DNA of 64,000 nucleotides from Nocardioides thalensis (GCF_013410655.1 NZ_JACCFP010000001.1:2069501-2133500); one strand, 5' to 3'. Shown: positions 24,444-32,803, counted from the first letter of the stretch. Notes: generated from the sequence alone by a model not told the origin. Made by a program: numbers and translations.

Positions 24444-25037
24444 GTGACCGAGCATCTCGTCGTCGCCGCGACCGAGGCCGAGGCGGCGTACGTCCCGGCC
24501 GGCCTGCCCGTCCTGATCACCGGCATCGGCAAGACCGCGGCCGCCACCGCGGTGGCCCGCGCGCTCGCTTCGTACGGCGATCTCGGCGACCTCACCGTCA
24601 TCAACATCGGCACGGCGGGCTCGCTCCACGACCACCACGACGGCCTGTTCGAGCCGGGCATCGTGATCAACCACGACATCGACGCCGCGGCGATCCGGGC
24701 CCTCGGCTACGACCCGCGGGAGCGGCTCGAGTGCGGCTCCGGCAGTGCGAGCGTGGTGCTCGCCACCGGCGACGTGTTCGTCAGCGAGCCCGACGTCCGG
24801 ACCCGGCTGGCGGTCGACGCCGACCTCGTCGACATGGAGGGCTACGCCGTGGTCTACGCCGCGCAGCAGTTCGGCGTACCGGTCCGGCTCGTCAAGCACG
24901 TGTCCGACAACGCCGACGAGAGCGCCTTGGACTGGCCGTCGGTGGTCGACCACAGTGCACGGCACCTGGGGGAGTGGCTGGTGCGCAACGTCGTGGACCC
25001 CGAGGTCCAGGAGGAGGACCCACCCGCAGTCGGCTAG
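24444..25037 (+). CDS. Nucleoside phosphorylase/5'-methylthioadenosine-SAH nucleosidase family protein
   Basis: A 197-residue member of the PNP_UDP_1 fold. The phosphate/ribose-binding strand-turn VLITGIGKTAAATAVARAL, the INIGTAGSL motif and the ligand-binding VDMEGYAVVYAAQQFGVPVRLVKHVSDNAD match nucleosidases such as MtnN, with the Glu-Gly of DMEG contacting ribose and the Asp of SDNAD in the base site. It is shorter than MtnN (about 230 residues). It may salvage SAH or methylthioadenosine, which would connect to methionine recycling. The GTG start is six bases after TAGGTT (24432-24437), leaderless. The stop overlaps that of the convergent LysR-like gene within CTAG. Confidence 0.75.
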   Translation: MTEHLVVAATEAEAAYVPAGLPVLITGIGKTAAATAVARALASYGDLGDLTVINIGTAGSLHDHHDGLFEPGIVINHDIDAAAIRALGYDPRERLECGSGSASVVLATGDVFVSEPDVRTRLAVDADLVDMEGYAVVYAAQQFGVPVRLVKHVSDNADESALDWPSVVDHSARHLGEWLVRNVVDPEVQEEDPPAVG

Positions 25038-25642
25038 CGGCTCAGGCCGCGGCCGCTGCCCGCTCTCCGGCCGCGCGCCACCCCCACGAAGTCCTGGTGC
25101 ACGTCGCTGTCCGCGTCGCGCAGCCAGATCAGCGCGACCTGGGTGGGCTCGAGGTCGGTCACCGGCCGGCTCACGACGTCCTTGCGGGCGTGCAGCCGGG
25201 CCACGGACATCGGCAGGATCACCACGCCGGTGCCCGACGCCACGACCTCGACCGCGTCCTTGTCGGACATCGACGGCCAGTCCAGCTGCTCGGCGTCCGG
25301 CCGCCACCCCGACGGGTGCGGGGCGACGAGCTGCTCGTCGGCGAGGTCGGCCAGGGTGACTCCGCCCTCGGGATCGGCGGCGGCCACCAGGTGCTCCCTG
25401 CCCGCGACGACCACCTGCTGCTCGTCGTACAGCCGCACGCAGTGGAGGGGCCGCGGCCGGTCGAGGTCGACGGGCAGCCGGGCGAGCACCATGTCGGCGG
25501 CGCCGTCGTCGAGGACGGCGCGCTGCGCCGCCTGCTCGACAGGGACCAGGTCGATCGGGATGTGGGGGTGCCGCTCCCGCCAGACGCGGGCCCACTTGTC
25601 CGGGGTGGCGCCGGTCACGAACGCCAGGCGCAGCCGTTCCAT
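25034..25642 (-). CDS. Stand-alone LysR-type substrate-binding domain protein (no HTH)
   Basis: A 202-residue protein made only of the periplasmic-binding-like effector domain of LysR regulators (MERLRLAFVTGATPDKWARVWRERHP..., ADMVLARLPVD, EVVASGTGVVILPMSVARL). The usual 60-residue winged helix is absent, and no helix-turn-helix can be found in the bases upstream, where a TAGGCT box seven bases before the ATG marks a leaderless start. Such truncated LysR-like proteins recur in actinobacteria and may act as ligand sensors by protein contacts. Function unknown. Confidence 0.7.
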   Translation of the reverse strand: MERLRLAFVTGATPDKWARVWRERHPHIPIDLVPVEQAAQRAVLDDGAADMVLARLPVDLDRPRPLHCVRLYDEQQVVVAGREHLVAAADPEGGVTLADLADEQLVAPHPSGWRPDAEQLDWPSMSDKDAVEVVASGTGVVILPMSVARLHARKDVVSRPVTDLEPTQVALIWLRDADSDVHQDFVGVARGRRAGSGRGLSR

Positions 25643-25709
25643 GGCGCGGAGCCTATGCGGTCGGGCATGCTTGTCCTGCACACCCCGTGAGTCGGGAGGA
25701 GGCACGCCG

Positions 25710-26168
25710 ATGGCCAGCTACGGCCCCGTGGTGCTGCTCAACGCCTCCTACGAGCCGCACGACGTCGTCTCGTTCCCTCATGCGGTGAAGATGCTCTTCC
25801 GGGGCGTCGCGGTCGTGCACGAGGCCGACGAGGACCGGACGATCGGGCCGCACCCCTGGCCGAAGGTGGTGCGGCTCGTGCGTTATGTGGTCGCCTCCTG
25901 GATGTACCGCCCGGCCGCCTACGGCCGTACGGCGGTGCTGCGCCGCGACCGCAACCGATGCGCCTACTGCGACGGGCACGCCGACACGGTCGACCACGTC
26001 GTGCCCCGCTCCCGCGGCGGCACCTGGACCTGGCTCAACACCGTCGCGGCCTGCAACCGGTGCAACAGCCGCAAGGGCAACCGGACGCCCGCCGAGGCGG
26101 GGATGCGCCTGCGCTTCGAGCCGTGGGTGCCGACGCGGATCGAGGTCACCGGCTGGAGCCGGCGCTGA
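25710..26168 (+). CDS. HNH endonuclease family protein
   Basis: A 152-residue HNH nuclease. The beta-beta-alpha metal motif is CAYCDGHADTVDHVVPRSRGG followed by NTVAACNRCNSRKGNR, with two CxxC pairs forming a structural zinc site and His of DHV as the catalytic base. The N-terminal half (VVLLNASYEPHDVVSFPHAVKMLFRGVAVV) is the conserved extension of a widespread actinobacterial and cyanobacterial single-gene HNH group. The ribosome site GGGAGGAGG is well placed. Its 3' end overlaps the convergent DUF4919 gene by 23 bases. Biological role unknown; no toxin, phage or restriction partner is adjacent. Confidence 0.85.
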   Translation: MASYGPVVLLNASYEPHDVVSFPHAVKMLFRGVAVVHEADEDRTIGPHPWPKVVRLVRYVVASWMYRPAAYGRTAVLRRDRNRCAYCDGHADTVDHVVPRSRGGTWTWLNTVAACNRCNSRKGNRTPAEAGMRLRFEPWVPTRIEVTGWSRR

Positions 26169-26676
26169 CCGTCTGGTGGAGCAGCGTGACGTCGAACCAG
26201 ACCTCGCTGCCGTCGTCGCACTCGTGCAGGTCGAGGAGCCGCTCGCCGCGCTGCTCGTAGCGCACGTGCCGCGACGTCCGGCCGCGCTGGGCGAGCGCGT
26301 CGACCTCGTCGCTGACGCGGAGCACGCCCCACGGCCGGTCGTAGGTGCCGTCGCCGCTCTTGAGGATGGCCCGCACCGCGATCCTGGCGAGGGTGCGCTC
26401 GCGGTCGGCGGCCTTGCCCTGCCCGAGGTGGTCGTAGCAGTCGGCGAGCAGGCCGTGCGTGCCCGGACTCAACATCGCGCCGGGCATCAGCTCCAGCAGC
26501 ACGGGCAGCAGCTCGCCGTACCTCCTGTCCTGGAGGTACGGCGCCGCGATCCGCTCGAGCGGGAGCTCCGGGTCGTAGTTGCCGCCGCCGGAGATGTCCC
26601 GATGAACCGCGCTGAGCGTGGCCGGGGTCGGCGTGCGGAGATAGCTTTCGACGAGTTGCGCGAACAGGGTGCCCAC
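26146..26676 (-). CDS. DUF4919-like protein of unknown function
   Basis: A 176-residue protein with alpha-helical, TPR-like N-terminal half (GNYDPELPLERIAAPYLQDRRYGELLPVLLELMPGAMLSPGTHGLLADCYDHLGQGKAADRERTLARIAV) and a C-terminal beta-rich half (ILKSGDGTYDRPWGVLRVSDEVDAL...VWFDVTLLH). This arrangement matches DUF4919 as I recall it; no function is known. The GTG start at 26676 has GGAAGGGG seven bases upstream. No signal peptide or membrane segment. Confidence 0.6.
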   Translation of the reverse strand: MGTLFAQLVESYLRTPTPATLSAVHRDISGGGNYDPELPLERIAAPYLQDRRYGELLPVLLELMPGAMLSPGTHGLLADCYDHLGQGKAADRERTLARIAVRAILKSGDGTYDRPWGVLRVSDEVDALAQRGRTSRHVRYEQRGERLLDLHECDDGSEVWFDVTLLHQTVSAGSSR

Positions 26677-26822
26677 GTATCGCCCCTTCCCGAGAAGTCG
26701 GAGCAGTCGGTCGACGCTACCGCGTCCCGGCGGACCTCGGCCGCACCCGTCCTGAGCCGTGGGCAGGTGATGCCCCCGATGAGGGGATCGGGCCCCTCCT
26801 TTGCTACTGTTTCGCCGCACTC

Positions 26823-26911
26823 GTCCGGGTGGCGGAATTGGCAGACGCGCTAGCTTGAGGTGCTAGTGCCCGTATTAGGGCGTGGGGGTTCAAGTCCCCC
26901 CTCGGACACCA
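26823..26911 (+). tRNA. tRNA-Leu (anticodon GAG)
   Basis: A class II tRNA of 89 bases with encoded CCA (26909-26911). Acceptor stem GTCCGGG pairs with CTCGGAC. The anticodon stem CTAGC/GCTAG encloses TTGAGGT, giving GAG, which reads CUC leucine codons. The long variable arm and the T loop GGTTCAAGTCC are present. A -10-like TACTGT (26805-26810) lies 12 bases upstream and a hairpin terminator follows. Confidence 0.95.
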
Positions 26912-26915
26912 GACG

Positions 26916-26955
26916 AAGAGCCCCTGACCTGCACAGACGCGGGTCGGGGGCTCTT
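26916..26955 (+). terminator. Hairpin terminator downstream of tRNA-Leu
   Basis: AAGAGCCCC-T-GACC (26916-26929) pairs with GGTC-G-GGGGCTCTT (26942-26955): 13 Watson-Crick pairs and one G-T, with a 12-base loop, followed by GTCTTCT. It starts four bases after the tRNA CCA end. Confidence 0.7.
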
Positions 26956-27060
26956 GTCTTCTCCGCTCCCGGCTTGCGCTCCGGGTGCCTCTCCTGACAA
27001 CGTCTTCTGGTCCTCCATGGGGGAGGACAGTGCGGAATTGAGCCGACGAACGGACCCGAA

Positions 27061-28845
27061 GTGACGCTGGAGAAGAACGATCGAACGACCCCCGAGCGCA
27101 GGGTGGCGGGGCACGCCAGGGACGCCCTGGCGTCACCCGCCGGCGACGTGGTGCCGCACCCGGCGCTGGACCTCCCGCCCGCGGCCGCCGACGAGCGACG
27201 CGGCATCGACAAGATCGTCTTCGGGGTGAGCGCCGCGGTCTCGATCGCGTTCGTCCTGTGGGGCGCGCTCGGCACCGATTCGCTGGGCACGGTCTCGACC
27301 GACGCCCTCGGCTGGGTGATGGCCAACACCGGCTGGCTGTTCGTCCTCGCGGCGAGCGCGTTCGTGGTATTCGTCGTCTGGCTCGCGCTCAGCCGCTACG
27401 GCGCCATCACGCTGGGCCGCGACGACGAGGAGCCCGAGTTCAACACGGTGTCCTGGGTGGCGATGATGTTCAGCGCCGGCATGGGCATCGGGCTGATGTT
27501 CTACGGCGTCAGCGAGCCGGTGACCCACTTCGTGACGCCGCCGCCCGGGACCGGCAGCGAGGGCAGCGCCCAGACCGCGATGGCGACCACGATGTTCCAC
27601 TGGACCATCCACCCGTGGGCGATCTACGCCCTGGTCGGGCTGTCGATCGCCTACGGCGTCTACCGCAAGGGCCGCCACCAGCTCATCTCCTCGGCCTTCG
27701 CCCCGCTCCTCGGCCGCCACGCCGACGGGCCGGGCGGCAAGGTGATCGACATGTTCGCGATCTTCGCGACGCTCTTCGGCTCGGCGACCTCGCTCGGGCT
27801 CGGCGCGCTCCAGATCCGCAGCGGTCTCCAGATCGTCGGCGGCATCGGAACCGTCGGCAACTCGGTGCTGGTCGGCATCATCGCCGTCCTGACGGTCGCG
27901 TTCGTCCTGTCCGCCGTGTCCGGCGTCGCGAAGGGCATCCAGTGGCTGTCCAACACCAACATGGTGCTCGCGGTGGTGCTCGCGCTGTTCCTGTTCGTCG
28001 TCGGGCCGACGGTGTTCATCCTCAACCTGGTGCCGACCTCGGTGGGCAGCTATGTCCAGGACCTGGCCATGATGTCTGCCCGCACCGGGGCCGAGGGCGC
28101 GGCCACCGAGGCGTGGCTGGGCTCCTGGACCGTCTTCTACTGGGCCTGGTGGCTCTCGTGGACGCCGTTCGTCGGCATGTTCATCGCCCGGATCTCCCGC
28201 GGGCGCACGATCCGGCAGTTCGTCGCGGGCGTGCTGCTCGTGCCGAGCCTCGTCAGCGTCATCTGGTTCTGCATCCTCGGTGGCACCGCCATCGACCTCC
28301 AGGAGGCGGGCACCGACATCGCCGGCGCCGGCGGCCTCGAGCAGCAGCTCTTCACGACGCTCGAGTCCTACCCGCTGGCAACGGCCGCGAGCGTGGTCGT
28401 CATGGTGCTGGTCGCGATCTTCTTCGTCTCGGGCGCCGACGCCGCGTCGATCGTCATGGGCAGCCTGTCCGAGCGCGGCACCCAGTCGCCGTCACGACCC
28501 ATCGTGATCTTCTGGGGCGTCGCCACCGGAGCGGTCGCCGCGGTGATGCTGGTCGCCGGGGGCGAGGACGCTCTCGCGGGCTTGCAGACGATCACGATCG
28601 TCGCCGCGCTGCCGTTCGTCGTGGTCATGGTCGGCCTGGCCGTCGCCCTGATGCGCGACCTGCGCGAGGACCCGCTCATGGTGCGGCGTCGGTACGGCGA
28701 GGAGGCGGTCGAGCAGGCCGTGATCGCAGGCGTGACCGAGCACGGCGACGACTTCGCGATCGTCGTGGAGCCGGCCGAGACGTCCGACGCGGCGTCCGGT
28801 GAGGCCGCGAGCGAGGAGGGGAAGGCCCGGCAGCGCGGGGACTGA
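27061..28845 (+). CDS. BCCT-family betaine/carnitine/choline transporter
   Basis: A 594-residue secondary transporter with about 12 membrane helices. Family signatures include MMFSAGMGIGLMFYGVSEPVTHF and the hallmark WTVFYWAWWLSWTPFVGMFIARISRGRTIR. It should import a quaternary ammonium solute such as glycine betaine, by Na+ or H+ symport, for osmoprotection or carbon use. A 45-residue hydrophilic N terminus and an acidic/mixed C-terminal tail of about 60 residues could be osmosensory. The GTG at 27061 is used as start; its ribosome site is weak. It may supply methylated amines relevant to the demethylase locus at the left end, but the two are not linked. Confidence 0.88.
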   Translation: MTLEKNDRTTPERRVAGHARDALASPAGDVVPHPALDLPPAAADERRGIDKIVFGVSAAVSIAFVLWGALGTDSLGTVSTDALGWVMANTGWLFVLAASAFVVFVVWLALSRYGAITLGRDDEEPEFNTVSWVAMMFSAGMGIGLMFYGVSEPVTHFVTPPPGTGSEGSAQTAMATTMFHWTIHPWAIYALVGLSIAYGVYRKGRHQLISSAFAPLLGRHADGPGGKVIDMFAIFATLFGSATSLGLGALQIRSGLQIVGGIGTVGNSVLVGIIAVLTVAFVLSAVSGVAKGIQWLSNTNMVLAVVLALFLFVVGPTVFILNLVPTSVGSYVQDLAMMSARTGAEGAATEAWLGSWTVFYWAWWLSWTPFVGMFIARISRGRTIRQFVAGVLLVPSLVSVIWFCILGGTAIDLQEAGTDIAGAGGLEQQLFTTLESYPLATAASVVVMVLVAIFFVSGADAASIVMGSLSERGTQSPSRPIVIFWGVATGAVAAVMLVAGGEDALAGLQTITIVAALPFVVVMVGLAVALMRDLREDPLMVRRRYGEEAVEQAVIAGVTEHGDDFAIVVEPAETSDAASGEAASEEGKARQRGD

Positions 28846-28950
28846 CGCCGTCGGTCACTTCCTCAGGTTGTCCACCGTCGCTGCCGATGGGAGTTTCGCG
28901 CAACCTTCTCGGGGAATCAGGCGTCTCAACCGATGAAGGAGGTGACCGAC

Positions 28951-29118
28951 ATGCGCAACACCGCACCCGGCCAGCAGGGCAGGTCGACCCTGCCGCTGGC
29001 GGACGCCAAGTGCGACTTCCCCGGCTGCGAGCACTGGGCCGTCACGGTCACCTCGATGTGCGAGCTGCACCGCCGGGTCACGGTCTCGGGCACCGGGTCC
29101 TGGCTCGAGGCCGGCTGA
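28951..29118 (+). CDS. Small Cys/His protein, possible zinc-binding, unknown function
   Basis: A 55-residue protein with a perfect ribosome site AAGGAGGT (28937-28944) before the ATG, which strongly supports expression. The C-terminal half carries CDFPGCEHWAVTVTSMCELH, a C-x4-C-x10-C-x2-H pattern able to hold one zinc ion. The N terminus is short and polar. It lies between the BCCT gene and the convergent M23 gene and is probably its own transcript. No function can be assigned. Confidence 0.65.
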   Translation: MRNTAPGQQGRSTLPLADAKCDFPGCEHWAVTVTSMCELHRRVTVSGTGSWLEAG

Positions 29119-29128
29119 GCCGCACCGG

Positions 29129-29725
29129 TCAGACCGGGATGCCCCAGTCCGCGAGCGCGGCCTCGGGGTCGACAGGGTCGCCGCCGCCGGGGCGCACCTC
29201 GAGGTGGAGGTGCGGGCCGGTCGTGTTGCCGGTCATGCCGACGTAGCCGACCTCCTGGCCGGCCGTGACGTGCTCGCCCGGCGCGACCGTCACGGAGTCC
29301 TGGTGGCAGAGCCAGAGCTCGGTGCCGTCCTCGGTGCGCAGCACCGTCTTGAGGCCGTAGGACCCGTCGTAGTCCGTCGAGACCACGACGGCGTCGGTGA
29401 TGGCGCGGATGGCGGTGCCCTGCGGCACCGCGAAGTCCAGGCCGGTGTGGGAGGAGGACCACAGCCCGCTGCTCGCGCCGAAGCGGCCGGTGAGCTCGTA
29501 GCCCTCGACGGGCCGCACCAGCTGCACGGGGTGGATCACCTGGCCGCGCTGGATCCGGATGCGTCCGGTCAGCGGGCCGGTGTTCGCGGACACGAGGGTG
29601 ATCCGGTCGGTCTCCGGGTCGGGCACGTCGTTCGCCGACGCGGTCAACGTCGGGGTCAGCGTCGCGCCGGTCAGTGCGAGGCCGGCCAGCGTGGGGCCGG
29701 CCAGGAGGCGGGGCAGGTGGGGCAT
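29129..29725 (-). CDS. Secreted M23-family (LytM-like) peptidase
   Basis: A 198-residue exported protein. Residues 1-30 are a signal peptide (hydrophobic LLAGPTLAGLALTGATLTPTLTASA). The LytM domain has the zinc ligands in HTGLDF and HLHLEV and a further His in LCHQDS. It is expected to cleave peptide cross-bridges in peptidoglycan or to act as an inactive activator; the intact HxxxD and HxH motifs favour activity. The ATG at 29725 has AGGA ten bases upstream; an in-frame GTG three codons earlier is an alternative. The stop is 10 bases from the end of the small Cys/His gene. Confidence 0.85.
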   Translation of the reverse strand: MPHLPRLLAGPTLAGLALTGATLTPTLTASANDVPDPETDRITLVSANTGPLTGRIRIQRGQVIHPVQLVRPVEGYELTGRFGASSGLWSSSHTGLDFAVPQGTAIRAITDAVVVSTDYDGSYGLKTVLRTEDGTELWLCHQDSVTVAPGEHVTAGQEVGYVGMTGNTTGPHLHLEVRPGGGDPVDPEAALADWGIPV

Positions 29726-30007
29726 CTCGTTCACGTCCTGTTTCTCGGTTCACTTCGCTCGAGCGGCGCTTGCAACAGCAAGCACGAGCAAGCAACCAGT
29801 GCGCCAGAACGCCGCGTTCACGCTCAAATCGCCTGACAATCCGCCGTGGTGCCGCTAACAGGAACGCGTTCTCGTTCACGCTCAGGAGGGTCGGATCCTG
29901 GGAGGGAGATCACAGGTATGCGTTCGCGCGCCGTTCACCGATCTCGCGGGGAAATGCGGGACCAAGGTCCCCATAGCGCCGGGTCGGTGCAGCGCGTTGA
30001 GGAGGGC
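29726..30007. other. Repeat-rich intergenic region between divergent M23 peptidase and small gene
   Basis: A 282-base gap without a convincing gene. CGTTCAC occurs at 29815, 29873 and 29932, spaced 58 and 59 bases; the first two are part of an exact 12-base repeat CGTTCACGCTCA. Palindromes GAACG-CCG-CGTTC and GAACGCGTTC sit beside the first two copies. GCTTGCAACAGCAAGC forms another hairpin near 29768-29783. The region probably holds both divergent promoters and may form a structured leader for the peptidase mRNA. Confidence 0.5.
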
Positions 30008-30256
30008 ATGAACGCGTCGTCCCGGATCCCGGAGGCCACCCTCCGCGAGGAGTGGTCGGCGACGTACGTCGCGTGGGCGGGCACGCTGCGCCCCTCGGTG
30101 CCCACGCACCGCCGAACCGCCGCTGCGGAGCCGAACGCCGAGCGCGACTCCCAGCGGGCCGAGGCCCTGCTCCGGCTCGCCTCCGACACCCGCGCCACCC
30201 CGCACGAGCGGGCGCTGGCGGCCCAGAAGGCGGCGGAGCTGCTCGTGCGAGGATGA
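30008..30256 (+). CDS. Small hypothetical protein
   Basis: An 82-residue, largely helical, charged protein. The ribosome site GAGGAGG sits just before the ATG. The C-terminal LLRLASDTRATPHERALAAQKAAELL recalls the helix pair of DUF2786-type domains, but the match is too short to assign. It ends four bases before the M20 peptidase start, so the two are probably cotranscribed. Confidence 0.5.
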   Translation: MNASSRIPEATLREEWSATYVAWAGTLRPSVPTHRRTAAAEPNAERDSQRAEALLRLASDTRATPHERALAAQKAAELLVRG

Positions 30257-30260
30257 CGAC

Positions 30261-31544
30261 ATGGAGGTCGTCGACATCTGCCGCGAGCTGATCCGGATCG
30301 ACACGTCCAACTACGGCGCCGACGGCGGGCCGGGGGAGCGGAAGGCGGCGGAGTACGTCGCCGGGCTGCTGGACGAGGTCGGTATCGAGTCGACCATCCA
30401 CGAGAGCGAGCCCGGCCGCGCGAGCGTGGTCGCCCGGTGGGGCGGCGGGAGCGACCGCACCGACGGGCTGCTGCTGCACGGCCACCTCGACGTGGTGCCC
30501 GCTGCCGCCGAGGACTGGCAGGTGCACCCCTTCTCGGGCGAGGTCCAGGACGGCTACGTCTGGGGCCGGGGAGCGGTCGACATGAAGGACTTCGACGCGA
30601 TGCTGCTGCAGGTCGTGCGCGACCGGCAGCGCAGTGGCCGGGTGCCCGACCGGCCGGTCGTGCTCTGCTTCACCGCCGACGAGGAGGCCGGTGGGCACCT
30701 CGGGGCCGAGGTGCTGATCCGCGACCACCCGGAGGTCTTCGAGGGCTGCACCGAGGCGGTCGGCGAGGTCGGCGGGTTCAGCACCACCGTGCGCGGCCGG
30801 CGCCTCTACCTGGTGCAGGCCGCCGAGCGGGGCATGGCCTGGACTCGGCTCACGGCGCGCGGGCGCGCGGGGCACGGGTCGATGGTCAACCACGACAACG
30901 CCGTCACCCGGCTCGCCGCCGCGGTGACCCGGATCGGCAGCCACGAGTGGCCGGTCCGCCTCACGCCGACGATGCGCACGCTGCTGGCGGCCGTCGCCGA
31001 CCTGGCGGGCACCGAGGCGACACCCGACAACGCGGTCTCCCTCATCGAGGAGTTCGGCGACGCGGCGCGGATGATCGGCGCCGTCCTGCGCAACTCGATC
31101 AACCCGACCATGCTCGACGCCGGCTACAAGGTCAACGTGGTCCCCAGCGAGGCGACGGCGTACGTCGACGGCCGCTTCCTGCCCGGCTACGAGGACGAGT
31201 TCTTCGCGACCCTCGCCGAGCTCTGCGGCGACGACGTCACCGTCGACTACGTGAGCAACCAGCCGCCGTGGGAGGTGCCCTACGAGGGTGCGCTGGTCGA
31301 CGCGATGCAGCAGAGCATCCTCGCCGAGGACCCGGAGGCCGTCGTGGCGCCGTACCTCATGAGCGGTGGCACCGACGCCAAGCACTTCCTCAAGCTCGGC
31401 ATGCGCACCTACGGCTTCGCGCCGCTCCGACTGCCCGACGACCTCGACTTCACCGCGCTGTTCCACGGCGTCGACGAGCGGGTCCCGGTCGACGCGCTGG
31501 AGTTCGGCGTGCGGGTGATGGACCGGTTCCTCGACCAGGTCTAG
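30261..31544 (+). CDS. M20/M25/M40-family metallopeptidase (DapE/ArgE-like)
   Basis: A 427-residue zinc amidohydrolase. Zinc-ligand motifs are GHLDVVP (74-80), GRGAVDMKD (102-110, Asp107) and the catalytic ADEEAGG (139-145); the dimerisation domain begins at ERGMAWTRLTARGRAGHGS. It hydrolyses an amide bond in a small peptide, acyl-amino acid or carbamoylated compound; the sequence does not show which. M. tuberculosis Rv2141c is the likely counterpart. The TAG stop overlaps the stop of the convergent DUF5703 gene. Confidence 0.85.
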   Translation: MEVVDICRELIRIDTSNYGADGGPGERKAAEYVAGLLDEVGIESTIHESEPGRASVVARWGGGSDRTDGLLLHGHLDVVPAAAEDWQVHPFSGEVQDGYVWGRGAVDMKDFDAMLLQVVRDRQRSGRVPDRPVVLCFTADEEAGGHLGAEVLIRDHPEVFEGCTEAVGEVGGFSTTVRGRRLYLVQAAERGMAWTRLTARGRAGHGSMVNHDNAVTRLAAAVTRIGSHEWPVRLTPTMRTLLAAVADLAGTEATPDNAVSLIEEFGDAARMIGAVLRNSINPTMLDAGYKVNVVPSEATAYVDGRFLPGYEDEFFATLAELCGDDVTVDYVSNQPPWEVPYEGALVDAMQQSILAEDPEAVVAPYLMSGGTDAKHFLKLGMRTYGFAPLRLPDDLDFTALFHGVDERVPVDALEFGVRVMDRFLDQV

Positions 31545-31756
31545 GCGGTCCGCACCGCGCGGATGATCTTGCGGCGCAGCACCACGCGGCGCTTGCCGTC
31601 GGCGCCGATCTGGAGCCGGTCGAGCTCCCAGCCGCCGTGCTCGGCGCGCTCGGTGAGCAACCGGGTGACGGCGTTGCGCGACAGCACGCGGTCGAAGGTG
31701 ACCCGTTCGAACTCCCACTCCACGAGTCCGCGGCGGCGGAGCTGGACGGCGGTCAC
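31541..31756 (-). CDS. DUF5703 family small protein
   Basis: A 71-residue basic protein. The conserved core is VEWEFERVTFDR...NAVTRLLTERAEHGGWELDRLQIGADGKRRVVLRRKIIRAVR, typical of a small actinobacterial family (DUF5703) with no known function. The GTG start overlaps the stop of the aldo/keto reductase gene by four bases (GTGA), so it is co-translated with it. Confidence 0.75.
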   Translation of the reverse strand: MTAVQLRRRGLVEWEFERVTFDRVLSRNAVTRLLTERAEHGGWELDRLQIGADGKRRVVLRRKIIRAVRTA

Positions 31757-32703
31757 GCCGCGGACTCCGACACGTCGTCGAGCGCGGCGCGGATCTCGGG
31801 CGGCAGCTCCTTGTCCTCGGCGCCGAGCGCGGCCTTGAGCTGGACGGTGGTCCGGGACCCGACGATCGGGGCGGTGACGCCCGGGCGGTCGCGCACCCAC
31901 ACCAGGGCGACCTCGAGCGGCGTCCAGCCGAGCCCGTCGGCGGCCCGGACGACCGACTCGACGATGCCGCGGCTGCCCTCGTCGAGGTAGGCCTCGATCT
32001 TGCCGGCGTGCTCGGAGGCGCCGCGGGAGTCGGACGGGATGCCGCCGCGGTACTTGCCGGTCAGCACGCCCTTGCCGAGCGGGGAGTACGGCAGGACCCC
32101 GAGCCCACAGGCCGCGGCGGCGGGCAGCACCTCGGCCTCGATCGCGCGGTTGACCAGCGAGTACTCCATCTGGGTGCTGGCGAGCTGCGCCCGGCCCGGC
32201 ACCGCCTGCTGCCAGGTGGCGGCCTGCGCGGTCTGCCAGCCGGTGTAGTTCGAGATGCCGACGTACGCCGCCCGCCCGCTGCTGACCGCGGTGTCGAGCG
32301 CGGCCAGGGTCTCGTCGAGGGGCGTGCCGTCGTCCCAGACGTGCATCTGCCACAGGTCGACGTGGTCGACGCCCAGCCGGCGGAGGGAGAGGTCGAGGGT
32401 CGAGAGCAGGTAGCCGCGGGAGGTGTCGTAGACCCGCTGCCCGCGCCGGAGCCCGAAGCCAGCCTTGGTGGCGATGACCAGCTCCTCGCGCGGCACGACG
32501 TCGCCGACCAGGCTGCCGAGCAGCTCCTCGGAGGCGCCGGCGCCGTACACGTTGGCGGTGTCGACCAGGTTGCCACCGGCCTCGACGAACGCGATCAGCT
32601 GGTCGCGCGCCTCGTGCTCGTCGGTGGCGGTGCCCCAGGTCATGGTGCCGAGGCCCGTCCTCGACACGCGAAGACCCGTGCGACCGAGGTTGCGCTCCTG
32701 CAT
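31753..32703 (-). CDS. Aldo/keto reductase
   Basis: A 316-residue (alpha/beta)8 NADPH-dependent aldo/keto reductase. The catalytic tetrad is readable: Asp in DTANVYG, Tyr of NVYG, Lys in VIATKAGFG and His in LWQMHVWDD; the NADPH site includes SPLGKGVLTGKY and VGSRTTVQLKAAL. It resembles the YhdN/Tas-like class. The ATG at 32703 is seven bases after TAGGTT on the minus strand. Substrate unknown; co-translation with the DUF5703 protein is conserved here by overlap. Confidence 0.85.
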   Translation of the reverse strand: MQERNLGRTGLRVSRTGLGTMTWGTATDEHEARDQLIAFVEAGGNLVDTANVYGAGASEELLGSLVGDVVPREELVIATKAGFGLRRGQRVYDTSRGYLLSTLDLSLRRLGVDHVDLWQMHVWDDGTPLDETLAALDTAVSSGRAAYVGISNYTGWQTAQAATWQQAVPGRAQLASTQMEYSLVNRAIEAEVLPAAAACGLGVLPYSPLGKGVLTGKYRGGIPSDSRGASEHAGKIEAYLDEGSRGIVESVVRAADGLGWTPLEVALVWVRDRPGVTAPIVGSRTTVQLKAALGAEDKELPPEIRAALDDVSESAA

Positions 32704-32803
32704 GCGGGACAACCTAGCCGTCCGGTCGCGATGCTCGGGCATGCCTCGCCCAACTGCCCGGCGATGACGGCAGGATCACACGGTCTCCGTAGGATCCCTC
32801 CCC

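Noticed and set aside
25710..26168. The HNH gene as part of a restriction, intron or phage element
   Set aside because: No methyltransferase, intron structure, integrase or phage gene is nearby; it belongs to a widespread single-gene family.
29735..29960. A c-di-AMP (ydaO-type) riboswitch upstream of the M23 peptidase
   Set aside because: This RNA often precedes actinobacterial cell-wall hydrolases, so I looked for its conserved blocks on the minus strand, but could not find them convincingly. A covariance search would settle it.
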